Positions 1 through 6,575 of a DNA stretch of 9,361 nucleotides are shown one piece after another (position 1 is the stretch's first letter; each line of letters opens with the position of its first letter). Location: the NCBI GenBank assembly GCA_030146295.1, contig JASLCD010000135.1, positions 1 through 9,361 on the forward strand. Direction: 5' to 3'. Source of the stretch: Chryseobacterium sp. (lineage in GTDB: Bacteria > Bacteroidota > Bacteroidia > Flavobacteriales > Weeksellaceae). The translations under genes were made by a program, and so were the position numbers. Below the pieces are notes generated by a model. It did no database searches. It was given only the letters and a program-made list of their open reading frames with translations, and was not told the DNA's origin.

Positions 1-13
1 CTTTCCATAAAAT

Positions 14-41
14 ACGGCAAACAAAAATTATCGCTTGCCGT
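14..41 (-). terminator. Probable terminator downstream of eno
   Basis: A 7-bp inverted repeat, ACGGCAA at 14-20 and TTGCCGT at 35-41, encloses a 14-nt loop and begins 15 bp after the enolase stop. On the minus strand it is followed by ATTTTAT, a short, interrupted U-tract. The position supports a terminator, but the long loop and weak U-tract make it less convincing than the others in this window. Confidence 0.5.
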
Positions 42-56
42 TATTTATAAATTCAA

Positions 57-1349
57 TTATCTTTTTATTTTAAATGCTTCTAAACCTGGGAAAATTGCTG
101 TTTCACCAAGAGCTTCTTCAATTCTCAGCAACTGGTTGTATTTTGCCATTCTGTCTGATCTTGAAGCTGACCCTGTTTTGATCTGTCCACAGTTCATTGC
201 TACTGCCAAATCAGCGATTGTAGAGTCTTCAGTTTCTCCTGATCTGTGAGACATTACTGAAGTGAATCTGTTGTTCTGGGCCATTTGTACTGCAGCCATT
301 GTTTCAGAAAGAGAACCAATTTGGTTTACTTTTACAAGGATAGAGTTGGCGATATTTTCTTTTACTCCTCTGGATAGTCTTTCTACGTTGGTTACAAATA
401 AGTCGTCTCCTACCAGCTGTACTCTGTCACCAATTTTATCAGTTAACATTTTCCAACCTTCCCAGTCATTTTCCTGCATACCATCTTCGATAGAGATGAT
501 TGGATATTTAGCAGCCAGTTCCGCTAAGTAAGAAACCTGCTCGCTGCTTGAAAACTGAGCTGCATCCGGAGTCTGGAATTTTCTGTAATCATAAATTCCG
601 TCTTTGTAGAATTCCGAAGCGGCACAGTCAAGTGCCAGCATAATATCATCACCTGGCCTATAGCCTGCTTTTTCAATAGCCTGAAGTAAAGTATCCAAAG
701 CATCTTCAGTTCCTTTAAAAGTTGGAGCAAAACCACCTTCATCACCTACTGCAGTAGATAAACCTCTTGAATGAAGAATAGATTTAAGATTGTGGAAGAT
801 TTCAGTTCCTTTTCTTAATGCGTGAGAGAAAGAATCTGCTTTTACCGGCATGATCATGAATTCCTGAAATGCGATAGGAGCATCTGAGTGAGATCCACCG
901 TTGATTACATTCATCATTGGAACAGGAAGCGTATTGGCGTTCACTCCTCCTACATATTTATAAAGCGGCATTCCCAATTCTGCAGCTGCAGCTCTAGCTA
1001 CGGCTAGAGAAACACCAAGAATAGCATTAGCACCAAGATTTCCTTTGTTAGCCGTTCCATCAAGATCAATCATAATCTGATCGATATAGTTTTGTTCGAA
1101 AACCGGCTGTCCCACTAAATTCTCTGCAATTACTTCTTTTACATTTTCAACAGCTTTCAGAACTCCTTTTCCCTGATATTCTGAACCTCCGTCACGTAAT
1201 TCTACCGCTTCGTGTTCTCCTGTAGATGCTCCTGAAGGTACAGCTGCACGGCCCATTGCTCCGCTTTCTGTAAATACATCTACTTCGATGGTAGGGTTAC
1301 CTCTGGAATCTAAAATCTGTCTTGCTTCTATATAAGAAATTGCACTCAT
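57..1349 (-). CDS. eno: Enolase (phosphopyruvate hydratase)
   Basis: Enolase interconverts 2-phosphoglycerate and phosphoenolpyruvate in glycolysis and gluconeogenesis, as a Mg-dependent cytoplasmic enzyme. The 430-residue length is normal and the gene is complete. By alignment with E. coli enolase from memory, all key residues are present: His154 in the SHSDAP loop, Glu163 in QEFMI, Glu204 in VGDEGGFAP, and the Mg ligands Asp241 (LALDCAASEF), Glu288 (SIEDG) and Asp315 (VGDDLF). Lys340, in the signature ILVKVNQIGSLSET, is the catalytic base; HRSGETED begins at 368 and Lys391 binds substrate. The ATG start gives MSAISYIEARQILDSRGNPT, the standard enolase N-terminus. A terminator separates it from the upstream gene and a candidate promoter lies just before the ATG, so it is probably transcribed alone. 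Nothing is odd about the gene itself. Confidence 0.98.
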   Translation of the reverse strand: MSAISYIEARQILDSRGNPTIEVDVFTESGAMGRAAVPSGASTGEHEAVELRDGGSEYQGKGVLKAVENVKEVIAENLVGQPVFEQNYIDQIMIDLDGTANKGNLGANAILGVSLAVARAAAAELGMPLYKYVGGVNANTLPVPMMNVINGGSHSDAPIAFQEFMIMPVKADSFSHALRKGTEIFHNLKSILHSRGLSTAVGDEGGFAPTFKGTEDALDTLLQAIEKAGYRPGDDIMLALDCAASEFYKDGIYDYRKFQTPDAAQFSSSEQVSYLAELAAKYPIISIEDGMQENDWEGWKMLTDKIGDRVQLVGDDLFVTNVERLSRGVKENIANSILVKVNQIGSLSETMAAVQMAQNNRFTSVMSHRSGETEDSTIADLAVAMNCGQIKTGSASRSDRMAKYNQLLRIEEALGETAIFPGLEAFKIKR

Positions 1350-1371
1350 TTTTTATTTTTTTTAGTTTAGA

Positions 1372-1379
1372 CAAATTTA
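1372..1379 (-). promoter_or_regulatory. Candidate eno promoter, -7 element TAAATTTG
   Basis: The minus strand reads TAAATTTG, an exact match to the Bacteroidota -7 consensus TAnnTTTG, 22 bp upstream of the eno ATG. No clear TTG is visible about 20 bp further upstream, so only half of the consensus promoter is present. The match could be chance in AT-rich DNA, but a promoter is needed here because a terminator precedes this gap. Confidence 0.45.
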
Positions 1380-1483
1380 ATCAAAATTTAACTTTTAGGG
1401 GTACTTCGAGGGATTTTTTTGAGATAAATACGAGTTAAATTTTAGTTAATTTATATTATGATAATTCTAATTTTAAAAGAAAT

Positions 1484-1522
1484 AAAAAAACCTTTTTGAG
1501 TATTCTATTCAAAAAGGTTTTT
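1484..1522 (-). terminator. Intrinsic terminator after the 399-aa gene
   Basis: A perfect 14-bp inverted repeat pairs 1486-1499 with 1509-1522 (core AACCTTTTTGA and TCAAAAAGGTT) around a 9-nt loop. It lies about 20 bp after the stop at 1542 and, on the minus strand, runs into seven consecutive T's. It is the first clear terminator below the response regulator, so it probably ends the whole seven-gene transcript and insulates eno. Confidence 0.85.
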
Positions 1523-1541
1523 ATTCTAAGTAATAATATAT

Positions 1542-2741
1542 TTATTGAATTTTCTTTTCATCTGGAGTAGTGACAAAAACACTCTTTTTTTCAGAGTCTA
1601 GTCCCCAATTCAGCCCCAAGAACGAGATAAGGTTATCTTTTTCTCCGTAATTTTTACCGAATGCAGCATTGATATATACCCTATCAGAAACTTTATAGGC
1701 AATAAGGCCGCTGGATCGGAATGTTTTGTCTATATCATTAATACGATAAATATATTCGTACGAGATAGAAAATCTTTTATAGGTGAATTCTGCTTTGCCA
1801 CCAAAATCATAATTTTTAGATCTGAGAAACTGTTGATTCGCATCGAGTGTAGTTCCATCATCCAAATATCGGATAATACCATAGAAATTAAGTTGTTTAA
1901 CGTCTTTTGATTCCTCTTTAGCAAAATCAATTCCTGTATTTAGCGTCATCCAAAATCCTAATTTTCCGAAATGATTGTTTGAAAACTTATTATCTGAGAA
2001 AAAAGTGCTGTATCCTCCTGCAAAATCAACCGCTATAAGAGGAGGCGCTTCCAATAGAGTTCTATAATAATCTGCTTCTTTAGAGCTTTTATATCTTTCA
2101 GAAACCTTTTTTTTAAACCTATTCTTTCCTTTCACAAAAATTTCTCCCCGATCATCATTTGCAATACCCGCTTTATCGCAGGAGTCTAGCAACTGTTTAT
2201 GTTCATCTGATTTTACCCAATCTTCATTAATCCTGAACAATATATTCTGGACTTCATTATTGCGGTTTATTATTAAAGTCTTGTTCTTTTTTGTACGAAC
2301 ATTTACTAAAGTACTTCTTACACTGAAAGCAAAAGCGGGGTTTTTCATTTCATCTCCTTCACCTAAGGACAGATCCCTAATAAAACCTAATGAAAAGGAC
2401 GCTTTTTTAACTTCACTAAATGCATTCCATACTTTTTTATCTTTATTATATCCTGCATATTTTAAAGAGTTCATTTTACTGGATGGTAACAACCAAAACG
2501 GAGTCATTTCAAAAGCATAGCTATCAGGAATCCCTTCACTTTTTTTGAATGAATTTACCAAACTTAATACAAGTGCTTTTTTCGATTTGACTATTTCAAG
2601 TTCTGAGGGAGATATTCCTAAAAGAACGACTGAGGGTGCTGTTGTGATTTCCAGTTCTTTCAAATCTAAATCAATACTTTCTTTTTGCTGTGCGTACAGA
2701 AAGAAAGGAAAGAAAAGTCCAATAATAATCAGCGATTTCAT
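1542..2741 (-). CDS. Exported protein of unknown function, probable outer-membrane beta-barrel
   Basis: I do not recognise a named family. Residues 1-17 form a clear signal peptide (MKSLIIIGLFFPFFLYA, then QQKES), so the protein leaves the cytoplasm. The mature part begins with a conserved-looking segment, about 34-90, containing LLGISPSELEIVKSKKAL and FEMTPFWLL. It resembles N-termini I recall from uncharacterised Bacteroidota proteins, but I cannot verify this. A charged middle part (about 180-225) is rich in Lys, Glu and Asp. From about 232 to 385 the sequence alternates aromatic and polar residues in short strands (FAGGYSTFF, KLGFWMTLNTG, FSISYEYIYRI, VYINAAFG, FLGLNWGL), suggesting an outer-membrane barrel; the protein ends in a polar tail. 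The start codon overlaps the previous stop by 4 bp (ATGA), indicating translational coupling. It is the last gene before the terminator and probably the surface component of a three-gene set. Confidence 0.82.
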   Translation of the reverse strand: MKSLIIIGLFFPFFLYAQQKESIDLDLKELEITTAPSVVLLGISPSELEIVKSKKALVLSLVNSFKKSEGIPDSYAFEMTPFWLLPSSKMNSLKYAGYNKDKKVWNAFSEVKKASFSLGFIRDLSLGEGDEMKNPAFAFSVRSTLVNVRTKKNKTLIINRNNEVQNILFRINEDWVKSDEHKQLLDSCDKAGIANDDRGEIFVKGKNRFKKKVSERYKSSKEADYYRTLLEAPPLIAVDFAGGYSTFFSDNKFSNNHFGKLGFWMTLNTGIDFAKEESKDVKQLNFYGIIRYLDDGTTLDANQQFLRSKNYDFGGKAEFTYKRFSISYEYIYRINDIDKTFRSSGLIAYKVSDRVYINAAFGKNYGEKDNLISFLGLNWGLDSEKKSVFVTTPDEKKIQ

Positions 2742-3127
2742 AATATAATATGTTCAACAGTTATAAATTTCACAGCACTAATTCTGTATTCTTTATCAAG
2801 ATCTTTGCTAGTTCTTTTCTTAAAAGGTTGCAAAGGTCCTATAACATTCAGTACTGCATAAGTCACCTGAGTTTGCTGAAGCGCATTGTCTAAATTCTTT
2901 TGGGGAATATTTTCAAAGGAAAATTCATGATTAATTTCAATAGTCTTTCCTTTCAAATCTTTAAATAAACCTATTTTTTTTCTTTCTTCGTATTCAAATC
3001 CTTCCATTCCAGGAACAGAAACGTATGTGCTCCAAACCCCGGTGGATGAAATGTTGATTTCTAAAAAGACTTCCTGATCATCAGACAGATCAAATTTCAA
3101 TGTTTTTGACGATTGTAGAGTTTTCAT
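2738..3127 (-). CDS. Small soluble protein of unknown function (129 aa)
   Basis: I do not recognise it. There is no signal peptide, lipobox or membrane segment, so it should be cytoplasmic. The sequence suggests mainly beta structure: FLEINISS, WSTYVSVPG, IEINHEFSF and YRISAVKFITVEHIIL are alternating strand-like stretches with a helix-like QKNLDNALQQ at about 75-84. It begins with MKTL, like the gene upstream, 22 bp away. Its TGA overlaps the ATG of the exported barrel-like gene in an ATGA junction, so the two are very likely co-translated. Position between a small membrane protein and an exported protein suggests a part in the same process, which is inference only. Confidence 0.78.
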   Translation of the reverse strand: MKTLQSSKTLKFDLSDDQEVFLEINISSTGVWSTYVSVPGMEGFEYEERKKIGLFKDLKGKTIEINHEFSFENIPQKNLDNALQQTQVTYAVLNVIGPLQPFKKRTSKDLDKEYRISAVKFITVEHIIL

Positions 3128-3149
3128 GATATGTAGTTTTTTAAGTTAT

Positions 3150-3479
3150 TTATTTTCTAGGTGTAGGAGATAAAAGGCCAGCCAAAGCTCCTATAGCTCC
3201 TGATGAAATGGTAGCAAAGATGGTTACCAATTGATTATCTTTTGGCTGTCCATGACTCCATGAAGAAATAAGAATAAGGCCTGCAATGATGGCAATAATG
3301 GCCAGACCAAGCATAATTACTATAATTCTATAAATCCAAAAATCTGTTCCTCTGGGATTTCTAATTTCCACATCCTTTATGGCCTCTATGGGATTATTCT
3401 TAAATTTCTCCTGAAGATCAGTGTTGTTTTTTAAAGCAGCTTCTAAATCTCCGATACTGTCGTTAATAAGAGTTTTCAT
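3150..3479 (-). CDS. Small inner-membrane protein with two TM segments (109 aa)
   Basis: Residues 1-45 are charged and helical (DLEAALKNNTDLQEKFKNNPIE) and precede TM1 at about 48-73. A short polar loop (SHGQPKDNQ) leads to TM2 at about 83-104, and the protein ends SPTPRK. There is no signal peptide, so this is an integral inner-membrane protein, probably with both termini in the cytoplasm. The pattern of xFWxYR before TM1 and GAIGALAGLLSPTP in TM2 resembles small Bacteroidota proteins I recall, none with a function known to me. The LQEKFKNNPIEAI stretch loosely recalls the N-terminus of Nif11-type leaders, but there is no processing site or cysteine-rich core. It is the first gene of the three-gene set and has a dedicated promoter with a dyad shared with the response regulator gene. 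Confidence 0.8.
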   Translation of the reverse strand: MKTLINDSIGDLEAALKNNTDLQEKFKNNPIEAIKDVEIRNPRGTDFWIYRIIVIMLGLAIIAIIAGLILISSWSHGQPKDNQLVTIFATISSGAIGALAGLLSPTPRK

Positions 3480-3498
3480 GGCTTTTAGTTTTATATAT

Positions 3499-3529
3499 CA
3501 AATTTCCCTCTAAAAAACACATCAGTCAA
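3499..3529 (-). promoter_or_regulatory. Candidate promoter of the three-gene envelope set
   Basis: The minus strand reads TTG (3529-3527), exactly 20 bp, then GAAATTTG (3506-3499), ending 19 bp before the ATG at 3479. GAAATTTG differs from the Bacteroidota consensus TAnnTTTG only at the first base. The same two boxes with the same spacing precede the response regulator gene, which raises confidence that this is real. Confidence 0.65.
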
Positions 3530-3547
3530 TTACACAAAAGGGTAATT
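3528..3547 (-). promoter_or_regulatory. Operator-like dyad, copy 1 (ahead of the three-gene set)
   Basis: On the plus strand the 20 bp read AATTACACAAAAGGGTAATT: two 8-bp half-sites, 7 of 8 positions symmetrical, around AAAA. It begins 2 bp below the kinase stop codon and overlaps the TTG box of the promoter, the usual place for an activator that contacts polymerase. Thirteen bases (CAAAAGGGTAATT) are identical to copy 2. The likely ligand is the NarL-type response regulator encoded at 5894-6526, which is inference. Confidence 0.68.
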
Positions 3548-3548
3548 T

Positions 3549-4337
3549 TTAAACGGTTATTTTAAAAACCAGGCATGTTCCCGGGTTTTCGGATAAAATA
3601 TGGCATTCACCAGATAATTCATTCATTCTTCTTTTCATATTTTTGAGGCCATTCCCTTTTGACTGGTCATCTGGGATTCCGGTCCCATTATCTGATATTT
3701 TCATAGAAAAGATATTTTTTTCCTGAGAAAACGAAAGCTTCAATGTATCTGCATGGCTGTGTTTGTATATATTGTTGACAGCTTCTTTCAAACAGAGAAA
3801 AAGATTGCGTCTCATTTCTGTAGAAACAGTGGTTTCAGCAATGATGTCTTCAGATTCTGAATACACTACTATTGTTGTTTTCTTTAAAAAATTTGTGGTG
3901 TACAATATCGCATAATCGATAAAGCTTCCCAGGGTATCGTTTCCTGAATTCAAACTCCAAAGCATTTCCCGCATGGAGATATTCATTTCTTCTGAGGTTT
4001 TCAGAAGTTCATCGATATCATCCTGCAAGTTATCATTTTCAGCTTTCTGCTTTAGAAATTCTGCCTGAAGTTTTAACGCCGAAATTCCTGCTCCAAGATC
4101 ATCATGCATGTCATGAGAAATGCGTTCGCGTTCCTGTTCCAGAATTTTTTGTTTTTCGAGTTCTTTCTGGAGGAGTTGGTTTTGATGCTCTGCTTCTTGA
4201 AGTTTCTGCTGTTGAATAAAAAAAAGCTGCCTTTTATTATATAATACAACGATTAAAACAATAAATACGACAAAAGTTATTAGAAGAATTACTCCAATAA
4301 TATAAGCCAATCTAATTGTATCTGGCAACTGTTTCAT
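3549..4337 (-). CDS. Sensor histidine kinase, NarL/HisKA_3 type, with minimal sensor region
   Basis: This 262-residue kinase has one TM helix at about 9-33 and then a coiled coil at about 36-72 (QQQKLQEAEHQNQLLQKELEKQ). The dimerisation/phosphoacceptor domain holds ERISHDMHDDLGAGIS, with His78 the expected phosphorylated residue; H75 aligns where the family usually has another residue. LWSLN at 126-130 is typical of this Bacteroidota kinase type. The HATPase domain follows with an N box (EAVNNIYKHS, 185-194), G1 DNGTG (216-220) and G2 GNGL (228-231). No periplasmic, PAS, TPR or Y_Y_Y domain is present, so it can sense little alone. The partner is almost certainly the response regulator four genes up, and the preceding 7-TM protein, 9 bp upstream, is a candidate sensory subunit. 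Its visibly higher GC, by hand counts, sets it apart from the two genes just upstream. Confidence 0.93.
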   Translation of the reverse strand: MKQLPDTIRLAYIIGVILLITFVVFIVLIVVLYNKRQLFFIQQQKLQEAEHQNQLLQKELEKQKILEQERERISHDMHDDLGAGISALKLQAEFLKQKAENDNLQDDIDELLKTSEEMNISMREMLWSLNSGNDTLGSFIDYAILYTTNFLKKTTIVVYSESEDIIAETTVSTEMRRNLFLCLKEAVNNIYKHSHADTLKLSFSQEKNIFSMKISDNGTGIPDDQSKGNGLKNMKRRMNELSGECHILSENPGTCLVFKITV

Positions 4338-4346
4338 ATCTATGTT

Positions 4347-4985
4347 TTATTCTTCGCTATTTTCAAATTTTCTTAAAGCAATATAGAACATTCCATACAT
4401 ACCAATATTAACACAATACTGTATGAATTTTAAAATTTGAAGGAAACTAGGATCATGCTCTTTAAGAAAAAACATTGGAATTGATCTGAAAATAAAAAAA
4501 ATGCTCCAAAAAAGTAAACCGGAAGATACCCAAAAGTGAGGATCGTTAATGATTTTAATTTCATTAAAGTTTTTAAGTCGGATATAGAACCATACAAGAA
4601 CATTAAAAATAAAATAGAAACTTACAAGTATACCCAATTTATTTTCATAGTCTTCACCATAAAATTTTGTATAAAAAGCTATATAAAGAAATATAGTAAA
4701 TAGAAGGCAAGATGAAAATCTTTGTATTACTTTAGGAAAAATAGCATAATAATATCTATAAAAAAAGATAATCAAAAAAATACTATAATAATTGAACAGG
4801 TATGCAAAATCAAGTTCTTTACTATAAATCTTATAATGTCCATATAATTCCAGACAGAGGGATAGAAATAAGAAAATAACAAAATAGTTTTGGCTGGAAA
4901 GACCTCTCTTGCCAGCTAAAACTATAGACTTTACAGTATCTACAAAGAGTACCGTAATATATAATATTTGAATAACCATAATCAT
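4347..4985 (-). CDS. Integral membrane protein, about 7 TM, probable sensor partner
   Basis: No named family is recognised. The 212 residues are almost entirely membrane helices, at about 3-22, 32-50, 61-80, 89-107, 116-137, 151-172 and 183-204, rich in Phe, Tyr and Ile, with very short loops and a charged tail (RKFENSEE). The DPHFWVSSGLLFW stretch before TM6 resembles membrane proteins I recall beside kinases in Bacteroidota, but this is unverified. The start codon overlaps the previous stop by 4 bp (ATGA) and the kinase begins 9 bp below its stop, so it is tightly coupled to both. Since the kinase has only one TM helix and no sensor domain, a signal-detecting or kinase-anchoring role is the best inference. 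Transport is an alternative. The gene is strikingly AT-rich: the 60-bp line from 4741 has only 9 G+C. Confidence 0.85.
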   Translation of the reverse strand: MIMVIQILYITVLFVDTVKSIVLAGKRGLSSQNYFVIFLFLSLCLELYGHYKIYSKELDFAYLFNYYSIFLIIFFYRYYYAIFPKVIQRFSSCLLFTIFLYIAFYTKFYGEDYENKLGILVSFYFIFNVLVWFYIRLKNFNEIKIINDPHFWVSSGLLFWSIFFIFRSIPMFFLKEHDPSFLQILKFIQYCVNIGMYGMFYIALRKFENSEE

Positions 4986-5887
4986 GGATATAATGACCCC
5001 ATGTCATAAAATTCAGTTACAAGTTTACTTTCTTTTTCGACAGGTGTAATTATTAGTGTTAACTGCTTTCTTCTATTTTTAAAATGTTTATCATATACAG
5101 CATAATTTACTTTTACATTAGGATAAACCATTAATAATTGAGCAACATCGGTAATCTCAGACAAATATATATCGAACTTATAAGATTCCATATTTTCATT
5201 AAGTAAGTCTTCTATATCTCTCATACAGTAACAATTATTTTGAGTATTGCCCAAGCGTTGTCCTTTTTCTATATAAGAAAAATATTCATTTAAAATAATA
5301 TCTTTGTTTCCATCAAATAAGTAATTTCGTACATATTCTGACTGAAATCTCAAAATATCTGTTGAATTTATTCTTGCTTGGTTTAATGACGTGCCGTGCA
5401 CAGCGTTGATTAAGAAATAATTATTATCTCCAATTGTAATTTTATTTTTATTTTGAAAAGATATGGCTATATACAAAACTTTATCATTCTCCGGTAATTC
5501 AGTTGATAAATTAATATAGTTATATTGGCTTCTTTCGATTTCTACAAAGCTAAATGTCAAATATTCAGGCGAATCCATAGTATCATCTTCTGAAATTTTA
5601 ATCATTTCCTTATATAAAAGATTTAAACTCTCATAACTCAATTCATATATACCATTTTTACAATAATTAAGAGAATGGTTTTTTAATAGTATTAATGTAC
5701 CTGACTTTGCAGCATCAATAAAACTTTCGGCAATTTTCTGGTGAATATTACCGCTCATTAAAGCTAATTTCTTGATATCGAATAATAGATTTGCTTTGCC
5801 ACCAGAAAGAAAAGATATTCTTCCTTCAGCTTTTAAATCGAATAGAGTATAAAATTTATTCCCAATTCTTTTGTTACTTTTTCCCAT
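4982..5887 (-). CDS. Protein of unknown function (301 aa) inside the two-component operon
   Basis: I do not recognise this protein. It has no signal peptide, no TM segment and no motif I can name, so it should be cytoplasmic. It starts with a basic stretch (MGKSNKRIGNK). Residues 1-110 look mixed alpha/beta, and strand-rich parts follow (YLTFSFVEIE, VLYIAISFQ, KITIGDNNYFLI). A more helical part at about 170-210 and an NNCYCMRDIEDLL stretch with two close cysteines (about 218-220) come next. The C-terminus is again beta-rich (KVNYAVYDKHF, LTLIITPVEKES). It begins 6 bp after the response regulator stop and overlaps the start of the 7-TM gene by 4 bp, so it is translated with the signalling genes. 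It might tune the kinase or regulator, or carry a separate output. GC is low, like the 7-TM gene and unlike the regulator and kinase around the pair. Confidence 0.8.
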   Translation of the reverse strand: MGKSNKRIGNKFYTLFDLKAEGRISFLSGGKANLLFDIKKLALMSGNIHQKIAESFIDAAKSGTLILLKNHSLNYCKNGIYELSYESLNLLYKEMIKISEDDTMDSPEYLTFSFVEIERSQYNYINLSTELPENDKVLYIAISFQNKNKITIGDNNYFLINAVHGTSLNQARINSTDILRFQSEYVRNYLFDGNKDIILNEYFSYIEKGQRLGNTQNNCYCMRDIEDLLNENMESYKFDIYLSEITDVAQLLMVYPNVKVNYAVYDKHFKNRRKQLTLIITPVEKESKLVTEFYDMGSLYP

Positions 5888-5893
5888 AATTTC

Positions 5894-6526
5894 TTAGTTT
5901 TTAAAATTGTTAAATTTATTGACGGCCTCCACTTTATTATTGACGTGAAGTTTTCTGTAGATATTCCCGACATGTTTTTTGACGGTATCGATGCTGATGA
6001 ATTTTTTGTCTGCGATTTCTTTGTAGAGGAGTCCTTGTGACAGAAGTTCAAGAATTTCTTTTTCACGTTCTGTAAGTTCATCGAAACCTTTAATCTCTGT
6101 GAGGTTTCTTTCAAAGTGCTTAAGAACTCTTCGGGCAATGGAAAAACTCATAGGAGCTCCCCCGCTGTAAACATCACGGATGGAGGAGAGGATTTTGTCC
6201 ATACTTTCTCCTTTTACGAGATATCCCATTGCTCCGGCTTTTAAAGAATTAAAGATCTTTTCATCATCATCAAAGCTGGTACACATAATAAACTGTGTAT
6301 TGGGCATTTCCTTTCGCAGCTTTTCTATGATTTCGATTCCGAGCATATCCTGTAACTGGATATCCATCATTACCACGTCCGGAGAAAAATTGGGTAAATT
6401 CACCATCGCATCATTCCCATCAAAGAACTGAGCGATAACTTTCATATCCTTCTGATAATTGATGACTTTCTTCAACGCATTGTTGTAGTTTTTTTCGTCT
6501 TCTACTATGGCGATGGAAATGCTCAT
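5894..6526 (-). CDS. Response regulator, NarL/LuxR family
   Basis: This 210-residue DNA-binding response regulator is the expected phosphorylation partner of the kinase at 3549-4337. The receiver domain (1-120) has the acidic pair Asp10-Glu11 (IVEDE), the phosphoacceptor Asp55 (VMMDIQ), the switch residues Thr83/Ser84 (CTSF) and the conserved Lys105 (YLVKGE). The C-terminal LuxR-type helix-turn-helix spans about 148-205 (LTEREKEILELLSQG, then YKEIADKKFISIDTVKKHV). I place the start at the ATG at 6526. The frame stays open to a TTG at 6547, but that codon lies inside the candidate -7 box (6545-6552), and MSISIAIVEDE is the normal receiver start. It is the first gene of the run, with the 301-aa gene 6 bp below. 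A dyad upstream matches the one ahead of the three-gene set, suggesting autoregulation. Confidence 0.95.
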   Translation of the reverse strand: MSISIAIVEDEKNYNNALKKVINYQKDMKVIAQFFDGNDAMVNLPNFSPDVVMMDIQLQDMLGIEIIEKLRKEMPNTQFIMCTSFDDDEKIFNSLKAGAMGYLVKGESMDKILSSIRDVYSGGAPMSFSIARRVLKHFERNLTEIKGFDELTEREKEILELLSQGLLYKEIADKKFISIDTVKKHVGNIYRKLHVNNKVEAVNKFNNFKN

Positions 6527-6544
6527 GACTTTGTTTGTTTGTAA

Positions 6545-6575
6545 CAAATTTCAACAGAAAACAATTTCAAAACAA
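6545..6575 (-). promoter_or_regulatory. Candidate promoter of the response regulator operon
   Basis: The minus strand reads TTG (6575-6573), exactly 20 bp, then GAAATTTG (6552-6545), ending 18 bp before the ATG at 6526. Boxes and spacing are identical to those at 3499-3529, although the 20-bp spacers differ in sequence. One base of the -7 box departs from the Bacteroidota consensus, in the same way in both copies. Confidence 0.68.

Noticed and set aside
262..745. Open frames on both strands within the enolase gene
   Set aside because: They are shadows of the strongly conserved enolase frame and have no coding character of their own.
3528..3551. The dyad just below the kinase stop as a transcription terminator
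   Set aside because: The stem has a mismatch and few G-C pairs, and on the minus strand it is followed by GACTGATG rather than a U-tract. The second copy lies upstream of a gene, which fits an operator.
5833..6138. A 101-codon minus-strand frame overlapping the response regulator end
   Set aside because: It overlaps the helix-turn-helix coding region in another frame and its translation shows no recognisable features.
6527..6547. A 217-residue version of the response regulator starting at TTG 6547
   Set aside because: The TTG lies in the candidate -7 promoter box, and the extra seven residues precede a canonical receiver start.
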